DNA of 64,000 nucleotides from CAWIJJ01 sp963836425. Lineage in GTDB: Bacteria; Acidobacteriota; Terriglobia; Bryobacterales; Bryobacteraceae. Made by a program: the position numbers and the translations under genes. Shown piece by piece: positions 33,456 through 42,587 of the stretch. The stretch covers positions 372,001-436,000 of the forward strand of contig CAWIJJ010000008.1 in assembly GCA_963836425.1 (NCBI GenBank), given 5' to 3'. The notes under the pieces are model-generated. The model saw only the letters and a list, made by a program, of their open reading frames with translations, searched no databases and was not told the DNA's origin. Each line of letters begins with the position of its first letter. Position 1 is the stretch's first letter.

Positions 33456-34979
33456 ATGCATTCCACTATGAGCACACTCGAGTGGAGCGGGTCGCGGCGG
33501 AGCTTTCTGAAAGCAGCCGCGGCGGCGTCGGCGATGGCCGGCGCGCAAGGGGCTGCCGGCGATGCCGATGCGGTAAAGAACGAAATCGGGAAGCACCATC
33601 AGGAAAACGTCCAGAGGTTGCAGGCCTGGATCCGCCAACCCTCCATCGCGGCCGAGAGCCGCGGAATGCAAGAGGGCTGCGAGCTCATGATGCGGATGCT
33701 GCGGGAGGCTGGATTCGCGCAGGTGACCGCAATTCCGAGCGGCGGACATCCGGGTGTGTTCGCGACGCTCGATGCCGGCGCAGCGCGCACCTTCGGTATC
33801 TACTTCATGTACGACGTGAAGCAGGTGGATCCTTCGGAGTGGTCCTCGCCGCCTTTCGACGCGGCACTGGTAGACCGTCCGGGACTGGGGAAGGTGCTGG
33901 TGGGCCGCGGGGCCGTCAATCAGAAGGGGCCTGAGGCTACGCTTCTGGCGGCGCTTCACGCGTTTCGGACCGCGGGCAGAAAGCTGCCCGTCAACCTGGT
34001 ATTCATCGCAGAGGGCGAAGAGGAGATTGGCTCGCCGCACTTCCCGGAGATCATCGAGCGGCCTGAGGTGCTGGCGGCGTTCCGGAAGTGCTCCGGGGTG
34101 TTTATGCCCATGCCGATGCAGTCGCCGGACGGCACCATCACAATCAATTTGGGCGCCAAGGGAGTAATCGAGCTGGAGCTCGTGTCGAGCGGCGAGAAAT
34201 GGGGGCGCGGGCCGAAGCTGGATATCCACTCGAGTTACGAAGCGACGGTGGACAGCCCGGCATGGCACCTGGTGCAGGCGCTGAACACGCTGGTAGCGGC
34301 GGACGGGCATACGCCGGCCATCGAAGGGTTTCTCGACGACGCGCGGCCGCTCAACGATGAAGAAAAGGCCATGATTCGCGCCGCCTCGGGCCGGCAGAGC
34401 GAGGCGCTGGCGAAGCAGGGTCTCGGGGTTTCCCGCTGGGTGCACGATGTGGACTGGCTGGAGTCGCGCGAACTGCTCGCCGGACGGCCCACGGTAAACA
34501 TCGAGGGGCTGGTGGGCGGCTACACGGGCCCGGGCGGAAAGACGGTGCTGCCGCACCGCGCGGTAGCCAAGCTGGACCTCCGGCTGGTGCCCGACATGAC
34601 CGCCAAGACCGCCCTGGCGAAGCTGAAGGCCCACCTTGCCAGGAAAGGCTTCGGGGACATCGAGGTCAACATGACCGGCGGCTACGACCCCACCTCTACG
34701 CCGAAAGACGCGCGGGTGGTGACTGCCGCGCAGGCGGTGTACCGTCGCGCGGGCGTCGAACCGGTTCTCTGGCCCAGGATGGCGGGCTCGTGGCCCGGCT
34801 ACATCTTCACGGGCGGCACGCTGAAACTGCCCGCTACGCATTTCGGCATGGGACATGGCGGCGGAGCGCACGCCCCCAATGAATATTACGTGATCGAATC
34901 GCAAAACCCGAATATCCAGGGCTTCGACGGAGCTGTCCGCTCGTACGTCGATTACCTCTTCGAACTGGGCGCCGCGTAA
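33456..34979 (+). CDS. Tat-exported M20-type hydrolase with altered metal ligands
   Basis: 507 residues. The start has a twin-arginine signal (SRRSFLKAAAAASAMAGA). The M20 peptidase fold is clear, but the usual 'GHYDVxP' (zinc His) reads FMYDVKQ (~118, His to Met) and the usual 'GRGxxDDKG' (bridging Asp) reads GRGAVNQKG (~154, Asp to Asn). The catalytic and metal Glu pair (AEGEEEIG, ~186-189) and the C-terminal His (FGMGHGGGAH, ~460) remain. Canonical M20 enzymes are dinuclear zinc peptidases or amidohydrolases; this variant may bind metal differently or use another mechanism. The stop abuts the corA start directly. Confidence 0.82.
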   Translation: MHSTMSTLEWSGSRRSFLKAAAAASAMAGAQGAAGDADAVKNEIGKHHQENVQRLQAWIRQPSIAAESRGMQEGCELMMRMLREAGFAQVTAIPSGGHPGVFATLDAGAARTFGIYFMYDVKQVDPSEWSSPPFDAALVDRPGLGKVLVGRGAVNQKGPEATLLAALHAFRTAGRKLPVNLVFIAEGEEEIGSPHFPEIIERPEVLAAFRKCSGVFMPMPMQSPDGTITINLGAKGVIELELVSSGEKWGRGPKLDIHSSYEATVDSPAWHLVQALNTLVAADGHTPAIEGFLDDARPLNDEEKAMIRAASGRQSEALAKQGLGVSRWVHDVDWLESRELLAGRPTVNIEGLVGGYTGPGGKTVLPHRAVAKLDLRLVPDMTAKTALAKLKAHLARKGFGDIEVNMTGGYDPTSTPKDARVVTAAQAVYRRAGVEPVLWPRMAGSWPGYIFTGGTLKLPATHFGMGHGGGAHAPNEYYVIESQNPNIQGFDGAVRSYVDYLFELGAA

Positions 34980-35849
34980 ATGGACTGGCACAACATCCTC
35001 GATCCCGACAGTCCCGAACTGGACAGACTGGCCGAGCGGTATCATCTGCATCCGCTGCACATTGAGGACTGCCGTCACCGGAACCAGCGCGCCAAGATCG
35101 AGGAGAACGAAGGGTACCTGTTCACGGTATTGAAGGGCGTGCGGCTGGACGGCGCCGCAGGACTCCGGGTGGCCGATCTGGATATCTTTCTCGGTCGCGA
35201 TTTTGTGGTGAGCGTGGTGGAGGACGACTGCCCGGAGATGCGCGAAGTGATCGAGCGGGTGCGCAAGGCGGTGGACGCGAACACGCGCCCGGACCAGGTG
35301 TACTACCGCATCGTCGACCAGATCGTGGATTCCTATCACGCAGTGCTCGATCACTACGACGAGGTTCTGGACGCCATTCAGGATCAGGCACTGCACCTGG
35401 CCACCCCCGACACACTGGCGCGGATTTTCGATACCAAGCGGGGGCTGATTGTTTTGCGGCGCGTGCTGGCGAATACCCGGGATGTGGCCAGTCACCTGCA
35501 ACGGACCGAGTCGCCGTTCATCAACAAGGACCTGTGGCCCTACTTGCGCGACATCTACGATCATGTGGCGCGAAATCTCGATACGGTGGAGATGGAGCGC
35601 GACCTGCTTGCGGGCGCGCTCGATATTTATCTTTCGAGTGTCGCCAACCGGACCAACCGGGTGATGAAAGTGTTGACGGTACTGGGCACCGTGGCGTTGC
35701 CCGCTTTGTTGATCAGCAGCATCTACGGCATGAATGTGAAAGGGCTGCCGGCGGCCGATTCAGTGCATGCGCTGGCGCTGGTGGGAGCGCTGATGGCCGC
35801 GTCAACCCTGGTGCTGCTGTGGGCGATCAAGCATTTCCACTGGCTGTAG
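34980..35849 (+). CDS. corA: CorA-family divalent-cation transporter
   Basis: 289 residues. Long acidic N-terminal cytoplasmic domain with YHLHPLHIEDCRHRNQRAKIEENEGYLFTVLKG, a long helix (DSYHAVLDHYDEVLDAIQDQALHL), then two C-terminal membrane helices with the loop signature GMN in SSIYGMNVKGLP. CorA forms pentamers for Mg(II) or Co(II)/Ni(II) uptake. The ATG follows the M20 stop without spacing (TAAATG), which indicates coupling. The basic C-terminus (IKHFHWL) is typical. Transported ion is not set by sequence, Mg(II) being most likely. Confidence 0.92.
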   Translation: MDWHNILDPDSPELDRLAERYHLHPLHIEDCRHRNQRAKIEENEGYLFTVLKGVRLDGAAGLRVADLDIFLGRDFVVSVVEDDCPEMREVIERVRKAVDANTRPDQVYYRIVDQIVDSYHAVLDHYDEVLDAIQDQALHLATPDTLARIFDTKRGLIVLRRVLANTRDVASHLQRTESPFINKDLWPYLRDIYDHVARNLDTVEMERDLLAGALDIYLSSVANRTNRVMKVLTVLGTVALPALLISSIYGMNVKGLPAADSVHALALVGALMAASTLVLLWAIKHFHWL

Positions 35850-35865
35850 CAACAATGGGAGCGGG

Positions 35866-38800
35866 TTACCTCACGTCGATGTTCCGGACGTCCAGCGTGC
35901 GGGCCGTGGCCCGGTCGAGATTGGCCAGCGCTGTGGCCGCGTCGGCACGCGCACGGACTTCCCGGCTGCGCGCGTTGATCAGGTCGGTCTGACGCTGCAA
36001 CACCAGGAAGACGATAGAGGTTCCCGCCTGAAACTGCCGCTGCTCGCTGGCGTACTGTTCTTCGGCGGACTGCCGGGCCACGGCCGCGGCTTCGAGGCGC
36101 GATTGGGCCGAACTTGCCATTTGCAGCGAATTGCGGACGTCGGTTTCGACCGCCATGCCCACCTGGTCCCTGAGCACGCGCAGGCGGCGGCCTTCCGCCG
36201 CGGTGGTGGCGATCTGCGCTTCCGCGGTCCGGTTGCGCAGCGGCATCGAAATCTGCACGCCAAACTGCGCGGTGTTGAAACTGCCGCCCACCAGGTTGCT
36301 GAGCGATTGTCCGTAGCTGCCCACCAGCAGGGGGGCCACCGTGCCGCCGCCGGGCAGGAGTTCGGAGAGGCCTCCAGGAAGCGGGTTCTGGATACCGGAA
36401 AGTCCGGTTGCCGTCAGGTTGGCAAAGGCATCCACGCGCGGCTTCGCCTGTTCCCGGCTGAGCCTGGCGTCGAGAGCGTTCACTTCGAGCGAGATCTGCG
36501 TCTGATGGAGCTCCGGCCGGGACCGCAGCGCCTCTTGTACGGCATCGGTCAGGGCCGGCAGCAGCAGGTCGGTTTTCGGTTCGGTAACCGGAATCAGCGC
36601 CTTGCCCCAAAGGTCGTCGCTGCGGTCCGGCAGCATCATGGCTTTGAGCCGGTTCTCCGCCTGGGTTACCGCGGATTGTGCGGCAAAGAGCCCCTGCTGG
36701 AACGTAGCCACCTGGGTTTGCGCGGCCACCACGTCCACCGGAGCCAGCACACCCTGTTCGGCCTGCCGGCGGTTGCTTTCGTACTGTCGCTTGGCTAGGC
36801 TGACGGCTTCGGTCTGCACTTGAAGGCTACGTACGGCATAGTCGAGCTCCCAGTATGCGGCGGTGGCCTGCGTGACCACATCGATCAGGCGCTGCCGCAA
36901 TTGCTCGCGGCTGAGCTGCTGATTTCTGCGGCTGACTTCCACACGGTGGCGGTTCGGATCGAAGCGCAGGCCGCGAAGCAGCGGCTGGGTCAGGTTCAGG
37001 TTGACGGCCGTCGGGTATTGCGGGTTCAGTGTGGTGAAGAGGTTGTCGGTGGACTGCCGGGCGTTGGCGAAGCCCACAGTATACGAGCCGCCGCCCCACG
37101 GCGATAGCCCGGTAACCTGTGGGGTGGCCGCCCATTCTTTCGTGGTCAGTCTACCCGTGGCGGTGCCGCCGAAGATCGAGGCGACCGGCGTGACGGCCTT
37201 GGTGTGATAGGCGCGGAAAGACATAACCGGGTCGTAGGCGCCCAGTGCCGCCTTGATCCCGTAGCCGGCTTCCTCCTCGAGAATGCGCTGTACGCGCACA
37301 TCCGGGTCGTTCGCTAATACGCGACGGATCGTCTCGTCGAGCGTGAGCTCGGTTTGGCCATACACGCCTACGCGCGGCTGCACCGCCACTTCCTTCACGG
37401 GCGCGAGTTGCGCCGGATTGGGCGCCACAGCCGTCTGCCCGAAGGCTGACGAGATCAGCGCGGTGGCCAGCGCTCCGGCCTTCTTGAACCTGGACCGCAC
37501 GCCGCGGAACAGGCGGGCAATGCGTCCGCTCGAGAGCTTCTCGCCGATGTCTTCCCAGAGCGAGTAGAATACGGGCACCGCCAGCAGCGTAAGCGCCAGG
37601 CAGAGCGTCTGCCCGCCCACTACCAGCACTCCGATGGAGCGGTTGGTGGCCGCGCCGGTGCCGCTCGAAACCACCAGCGGAGCCATGCCGGCAACCAGCG
37701 CGATGGTCGTCATCAGAATGGGACGCAGACGGTCGCGGTTGGCTTGCACGATGGCTTCGTACCGCGGCAGGCCGGCGGCGCGCAAGCCGTTGGTGTGGTC
37801 GATCTGAAGAATCGCGTTCTTCTTCACGATGCCGAACAGCAGCAGCAGGCCGAGGCCGGAGAAGATATTCACGGTCTGCCCGGCGATCAGCAGCGACACG
37901 ATGCCGAACGGAACCGCCAAGGGCAGCGTCAGCAGAATCGTGATCGGGTGGATGAAGGATTCGAACTGCGCCGCCAGCACGATGTACATGAAGATAAACG
38001 TCAGCGAAAACGCCAGCATGAAATAGAACCCGGTTCGCGTGAGTTCCTTGGATGCTCCGGTCAGGCCGGAGGTGTACCCCGGGTCCATGCCGAGGTTACC
38101 GGCATCCTGCTGCAACTGGTCGATGACGGTGGTCTGCGATCCGCCCGGAACCAGGTTAGCCATGAGACTGACCTGGCGCTGGCGGTTGATGCGATTAATG
38201 GATGACGGCCCCGTGCCGGTGCTGATATGGACGACTTCGTCCAGGCCGACCGAACCGACTTTCGAAGAGGGAACCGTGATGCGCGACAGCGACTCGGCGC
38301 TGGAGCGCGACGCTTCCTGCGCGCGGACGCGGACGTCGTACTGGTCTTCACCGGCTTTGAATGTGGAGGCCACCTGCCCGGCAACCAGGGTGTTCAGCGC
38401 CTGCTCGATATCGAGCACGGAAACGCCGAGGTCCGCCGCGCGCGGCCGGTCGATATCCAGCCGGACCTCGGGCTTGCCGGTGCGCAGCGTGGAATCCACG
38501 TCCACCAGCGCGGGGTTCGCGCGCATCTTCTTTACGAGAGCGTCGGAATACTGCGCGAGCTTGTCAAGATCCGGACCCTGGATGAAGAACTGGACTTCGG
38601 CATTGCTCTGGTTCCCACCCACCTGGCTGATCTGCTCGACGCCGGTGTGAATCTCCTGCGGGTACGACTTGAGCAGCGCGCGGGTCTGCTGCATCAACTG
38701 CTGCTGGGAGATCGACCGCTCCGAGGCGTCCGTCAACTTGACATAAATGGACGCATTATTGACGGACCTGTCGGCGCTGCCTCCGGCGGTCATGAGGGTG

Positions 38801-40581
38801 TGGGTGACCCCCGGCAGTTTTCGGACTTCCTGCGCAATCCGCTCGCCCACATTGGTGGTCGCGGCGAGCGAACTGCCCTCCGGCGTCCGGATCAGGACGT
38901 TGTACTGTGACTGGTCGTCCTGGGGCAGAAAGTTCTTGCCGACGAACATGAAGAGCGGCACGATGCTCAGGATCACGAGCCCGCTGAAGGCGACCATCGC
39001 TTTCCGGTGAGCCAGGGACCAGTGCAGCATGCGCGTGTAGTGCGTATCGAGGAAGCGGAAAAGCCGGGACTCCTTGGAAGAGTGCTCGCCGGCATGTCTT
39101 TCCGGCCGCTTGATGAAGCGGGAGCACAGCATCGGGGTGAGCGTGAAGGAGACCAGCAGTGAGACCGCGATCGCGAATGCGGAAGTAAAGCCGAAGCCGC
39201 TCATGAAACGGCCCACGATTCCACCCATGAAGCCGACCGGCAGGAACACGGCGAGCAGCGACAACGTGGTAGCCATGACCGCGAGGCCGATCTCGCGCGT
39301 ACCCTTGATGGCCGCGTCAAACGGCGCCATGTTCTTCTCCTCGATGAAGCGGTAGATGTTCTCGAGCACGATAATCGCGTCGTCGATAACGATACCCACC
39401 ATCAGGGTCAGTGCCAGCATGGTGATCTGGTTGAGGGTGAAATTCATGGCCGCCATCAGCGCGAAGGTCGAAATGATGGAGATGGGAATGGCGACCGCGG
39501 CGATGAGGGTGGTACGGATGTTGGCGAGAAAGATGAAGATGATGATCGCGGCCAGAACACTGCCCTCGATCAGGTGGCGCCGGATATTCTCGACGGCCGC
39601 TTTGATAAAGGTGGACTGGTCTCCGATCACCTGCACCTTTACGTCCTTCGGCAGCGTGGCGGAGATTTCCGTCATGCGTTCTTTCACGGCATCGGCTGTG
39701 GCTACCGTGTTCTCGCCCGACTGCTTGGCCACGATCAGGGTGACGGCCGGCGTGCCGTCCAGGCGGGCCGCGCTGCGCGGCTCCTCATAGCTGTCCTCGG
39801 CGTGCCCGATGTCCCGGAGCCGGATTACGGACGCTCCGCGATTGGCGATGGTCAGATCGTTGAAGTCCGGGACCTCTTCGATGCGGCCCGTAGTGCGCAC
39901 GGTGAACTCGCGCGAACCGGCATTCAGATTGCCGCCTGGCAGTTCCATATTCTGCGACCGCACGGCGTTGAACACGTTGTTCACGGTCAGGTTATAGGCG
40001 CGCAGGCGGTCGGGATCGACGATGACGTGAATCTCGCGACGGGCACCCCCGCGGATCGTGATCTCGCCGACGCCCTTGACGTTCTCGATCTTCTGCTTGA
40101 GGAGCTTGTCTGCGATGAGAGTGACGTCTCGCAGCGAGCGCGGCGCCGATACCGCGATTTGCAGCACCGGCGCAGCATCGGGATCGAATTTCTGGATGAT
40201 CGGCTGCTTGGCGGTTTCCGGCAGGTCGGGAACAACCAGGTTGACTTTGTTCTGCACTTCCTGCGCGGCCACGTCGCCGTTCTTCGAAAGCAGGAACTGG
40301 ACAATCACCATGGCTTGCCCCTCGGAGGAAGTGGAACGCACTTCGTCCACCTGGCTGATGGTGTTGACGGCGTCCTCCACCTTCTTGGTGATTTCCGTTT
40401 CCACCTCTTCGGGCGACGCGCCCGGGTTGGCCACGATGACCACAACGGTGGGGATGTCAACCTTCGGGAATAAATCTACTCCCAGGCTGAAATACGAAAA
40501 GATGCCGACGACGACGAGCGAAAGAATCAGCATCGTCGCAAACACAGGGCGTCTGACGCAAAGTTGTGCTAGCGCATGCAT
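35866..40581 (-). CDS. RND efflux permease fused in frame to a TolC-like outer-membrane channel
   Basis: 1571 residues. Residues ~1-1025 are a complete AcrB/HAE1-type permease: RRPVFATMLILSLVVVG helix 1, docking loops, proton-relay Asp pair in GIVIDDAIIVLENI and Lys in GIVKKNAILQIDH. Residues ~1030-1047 (RFKKAGALATALISSAFGQ) look like a cleavable signal peptide, and ~1050-1571 are a TolC-type efflux protein with two repeats (LTLDETIRRVLANDPDV; QRQFQAGTSIVFLVLQRQT). Permease, adaptor and channel are normally separate genes. No stop or frameshift is seen at the joint. The protein may be cut after export or work as one chain. It is the last gene of the tetR operon; ATG 40581 matches homologues, as the longer frame to 40662 lacks similarity. 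Confidence 0.9.
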   Translation of the reverse strand: MHALAQLCVRRPVFATMLILSLVVVGIFSYFSLGVDLFPKVDIPTVVVIVANPGASPEEVETEITKKVEDAVNTISQVDEVRSTSSEGQAMVIVQFLLSKNGDVAAQEVQNKVNLVVPDLPETAKQPIIQKFDPDAAPVLQIAVSAPRSLRDVTLIADKLLKQKIENVKGVGEITIRGGARREIHVIVDPDRLRAYNLTVNNVFNAVRSQNMELPGGNLNAGSREFTVRTTGRIEEVPDFNDLTIANRGASVIRLRDIGHAEDSYEEPRSAARLDGTPAVTLIVAKQSGENTVATADAVKERMTEISATLPKDVKVQVIGDQSTFIKAAVENIRRHLIEGSVLAAIIIFIFLANIRTTLIAAVAIPISIISTFALMAAMNFTLNQITMLALTLMVGIVIDDAIIVLENIYRFIEEKNMAPFDAAIKGTREIGLAVMATTLSLLAVFLPVGFMGGIVGRFMSGFGFTSAFAIAVSLLVSFTLTPMLCSRFIKRPERHAGEHSSKESRLFRFLDTHYTRMLHWSLAHRKAMVAFSGLVILSIVPLFMFVGKNFLPQDDQSQYNVLIRTPEGSSLAATTNVGERIAQEVRKLPGVTHTLMTAGGSADRSVNNASIYVKLTDASERSISQQQLMQQTRALLKSYPQEIHTGVEQISQVGGNQSNAEVQFFIQGPDLDKLAQYSDALVKKMRANPALVDVDSTLRTGKPEVRLDIDRPRAADLGVSVLDIEQALNTLVAGQVASTFKAGEDQYDVRVRAQEASRSSAESLSRITVPSSKVGSVGLDEVVHISTGTGPSSINRINRQRQVSLMANLVPGGSQTTVIDQLQQDAGNLGMDPGYTSGLTGASKELTRTGFYFMLAFSLTFIFMYIVLAAQFESFIHPITILLTLPLAVPFGIVSLLIAGQTVNIFSGLGLLLLFGIVKKNAILQIDHTNGLRAAGLPRYEAIVQANRDRLRPILMTTIALVAGMAPLVVSSGTGAATNRSIGVLVVGGQTLCLALTLLAVPVFYSLWEDIGEKLSSGRIARLFRGVRSRFKKAGALATALISSAFGQTAVAPNPAQLAPVKEVAVQPRVGVYGQTELTLDETIRRVLANDPDVRVQRILEEEAGYGIKAALGAYDPVMSFRAYHTKAVTPVASIFGGTATGRLTTKEWAATPQVTGLSPWGGGSYTVGFANARQSTDNLFTTLNPQYPTAVNLNLTQPLLRGLRFDPNRHRVEVSRRNQQLSREQLRQRLIDVVTQATAAYWELDYAVRSLQVQTEAVSLAKRQYESNRRQAEQGVLAPVDVVAAQTQVATFQQGLFAAQSAVTQAENRLKAMMLPDRSDDLWGKALIPVTEPKTDLLLPALTDAVQEALRSRPELHQTQISLEVNALDARLSREQAKPRVDAFANLTATGLSGIQNPLPGGLSELLPGGGTVAPLLVGSYGQSLSNLVGGSFNTAQFGVQISMPLRNRTAEAQIATTAAEGRRLRVLRDQVGMAVETDVRNSLQMASSAQSRLEAAAVARQSAEEQYASEQRQFQAGTSIVFLVLQRQTDLINARSREVRARADAATALANLDRATARTLDVRNIDVR

Positions 40582-40606
40582 GAGAGTATGAAAATCCTCG
40601 TTCTGA

Positions 40607-41887
40607 CTACCGCTTCTGAACGGGAGCGCCGTCAAAAAGCTCGCTGAGGTTGCTGGTGGCAACCGTTTCGGTCCCGGTCAAACCCGAGTTGATCCGGATG
40701 GAATCGCCTTCGGTTTCGCCGGGCACCACGACGCGCAGGCGCGCGGTTCCGCCATCGACAACGAAGACCTGGTAGGAGTCGGTCGTTTTGTCGCGGAGCA
40801 CTGCCGAGCGGGGAATAAACACAGCGTCTTCGCCGCCGGGCAGCAGGACCTTGGCGGTGGAGAACATTCCCGGCCGCAGGAGCGACTCCGAATTCACGAA
40901 ATGGGCCTCCACGATGAACATGCGCGAGGTGGGATCCACGGAGGGATTAATTGCCGTCACCTTGCCGAGAAAATCCCTACCGGGATACGCCGCCACCTGC
41001 GCGCGCACGGCCATGCCCATCTTCACGCGGGAAGCGCGCTGCTCGGGCGTCTGCAATTCGAGCTTGAGCGTGTTAATGCGAACGATAGTCGCGATCTTGT
41101 TTCCGACCGCCACGTATTCTCCCACCGCCACAGGGCGGGCGGTTATGTAACCGGCAAAGGGAGCGTGAATGGTCGTGTCCGCAAGGGCCTTTTCGGCCTG
41201 CGCCAGTTGCGCGCGAACAGCCTCCAGTCCGGCCTGCGACGTTTCCACGGCGCCCCAGCTTTGCCGGGACGCGTTCAGCGCTGCCTCGTATTGCTGGCGC
41301 GCGGCGTTGGCCTGGGCTTCGGCGGTTTCCTGCTGCGTGCGCGCCTTCTCAAACGCGCTGCGGGACACATCACCGGTGGCTACAAGGTTTTCGTAGCGCT
41401 TGGCGTCGGCCGCAGCCTGGCGGGCAAGAGCCTGCGCGGACTCGTAGCTGGCCCGGGCGGCTACCGCTTCCGGCAACTGCTCGGGATTGAACGTGCCGCT
41501 CCCGCTGAAGCCGATCCGGGATTGCGCCTGGCGCAGTGAGGCGGTGGCCTGTTCCAACTGCGCTTTGGTCTGATCCACACGAAACTGGGCGTCGCGATGA
41601 TCGAGCTCACAAATCACCTGCCCCTGGTTCACGAAATCGCCCACGTTAACCGGCGTGGCTGCGACCCGCCCCGCCACCACCGGAGCAATGTCCGAGGTTT
41701 CGTCTGCGGCGAAGCTGCCGGTTTCCTCGAATCCCGCGGGCACGTTTCGCACGGTGGCTTTGGCCGTAGTCACCGGCACCGTGGTTGGCCCCTTGGGGGC
41801 CGCCGCTGCCGCGGCCTCCTTCTGGGTTCCGCAGCCGGCTGTGAAGAAAGTTAGAACGACAGCAAGGAATAGTGCGGCTCGTAACAT
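40607..41887 (-). CDS. RND efflux periplasmic adaptor lipoprotein
   Basis: 426 residues with signal peptide and lipobox (LTFFTAGC, Cys ~19), hence lipid-anchored in the periplasm. Domains: barrel-sandwich hybrid (PVVAGRVAATPVNVGDFVNQGQVICELD), an alpha-helical hairpin (~95-235, Gln/Ala-rich), the second lipoyl half (APFAGYITARPVAVGEYVAVG), beta-barrel and membrane-proximal domain. It bridges the permease and outer-membrane channel. The next gene, 25 bases on, encodes the permease-channel fusion, and tetR precedes it by 31 bases, so the three form an efflux operon. Substrate of the pump is unknown. Confidence 0.92.
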   Translation of the reverse strand: MLRAALFLAVVLTFFTAGCGTQKEAAAAAAPKGPTTVPVTTAKATVRNVPAGFEETGSFAADETSDIAPVVAGRVAATPVNVGDFVNQGQVICELDHRDAQFRVDQTKAQLEQATASLRQAQSRIGFSGSGTFNPEQLPEAVAARASYESAQALARQAAADAKRYENLVATGDVSRSAFEKARTQQETAEAQANAARQQYEAALNASRQSWGAVETSQAGLEAVRAQLAQAEKALADTTIHAPFAGYITARPVAVGEYVAVGNKIATIVRINTLKLELQTPEQRASRVKMGMAVRAQVAAYPGRDFLGKVTAINPSVDPTSRMFIVEAHFVNSESLLRPGMFSTAKVLLPGGEDAVFIPRSAVLRDKTTDSYQVFVVDGGTARLRVVVPGETEGDSIRINSGLTGTETVATSNLSELFDGAPVQKR

Positions 41888-41918
41888 CTTAATTTAAGAC
41901 CTCAAAGACTTTTATCGA

Positions 41919-42545
41919 TTATGCGACACGAACACCCGACAAGATAATACGCGTAAACGCATCCACAACCCGCTCATCCGGAGCTTCGCTGGGGTATCCG
42001 AACATACTGGTCATCATTCCGTAATGTTGCGACGTGCCGGCGATCATGCCGAGGATCGCCTGGGGGGGAAAATCCCGCATCGCACCCGACTGCTGGCGCC
42101 GCACGATGTACTCGATTACCAACTGCACAACACTCACCGTTAACTGGCGATTAAACTCCAGCCCCTGCTCATGTCCTTCGAGGGCTGCATACATCCAAAG
42201 ACGTTGGCACGAGGGATCAGTTCGATAGGATTGCAGAATTTTGTTCCCGATCGATCGAAACACAGCTTCGTCGTCGTCCCCTGCCATCTTCTGGCGGAGT
42301 TCGGCGATCCATTCATCAAAACCCGACGACTGGTGCTTATAAACCAGGACGGCGTCATAGAGAGCTTGTTTAGTCGGAAAATGGCGGAAAATCACCGCTT
42401 CGTTGATTCCGGCCGCGGCCGCAATCTCTTTCGTGGTGGTCCCGCCGAATCCCTTCCTCGAAAAGATCTCGAGAGCCGTATCCAGAAGCTGGTTCCGCCG
42501 CTCGCCGGCCTGCATCCGGCTGGGCGCCGGTTTCGTTTCAATCAC
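41919..42545 (-). CDS. TetR/AcrR-family regulator of the efflux operon
   Basis: 208 residues. Helix-turn-helix: RRNQLLDTALEIFSRKGFGGTTTKEIAAAAGINEAVIFRHFPTKQALYDAVL (~16-67), followed by a ligand-binding helical domain. It is the first gene of the efflux operon and likely represses it and itself, releasing DNA when it binds a pump substrate. Its promoter has a palindromic operator in the spacer. The ATG at 42545 lies only six bases from the -10 hexamer and has no Shine-Dalgarno, so the mRNA may be leaderless; a second Met is 10 codons in. Ligand unknown. Confidence 0.9.
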   Translation of the reverse strand: MIETKPAPSRMQAGERRNQLLDTALEIFSRKGFGGTTTKEIAAAAGINEAVIFRHFPTKQALYDAVLVYKHQSSGFDEWIAELRQKMAGDDDEAVFRSIGNKILQSYRTDPSCQRLWMYAALEGHEQGLEFNRQLTVSVVQLVIEYIVRRQQSGAMRDFPPQAILGMIAGTSQHYGMMTSMFGYPSEAPDERVVDAFTRIILSGVRVA

Positions 42546-42551
42546 CTGACC

Positions 42552-42580
42552 AGTGTAAGTAAGTACTTACTTATTGTCAA
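42552..42580 (-). promoter_or_regulatory. tetR promoter with palindromic operator in the spacer
   Basis: On the minus strand: TTGACA (-35, plus 42575-42580), 17-base spacer (42558-42574) and TACACT (-10, plus 42552-42557). An 18-base perfect palindrome TAAGTAAGTACTTACTTA (42556-42573) overlaps the spacer and -10. This is the layout expected for a TetR-family repressor blocking its own promoter. The -35 is consensus and the -10 matches four of six. Predicted transcription start falls at about the tetR ATG. Confidence 0.75.
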
Positions 42581-42587
42581 GTGGATC

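Noticed and set aside
33411..35564. 717-residue frame opposite the M20 and corA genes
   Set aside because: Antisense shadow of two strongly recognised genes; low-complexity Arg/His-rich translation.
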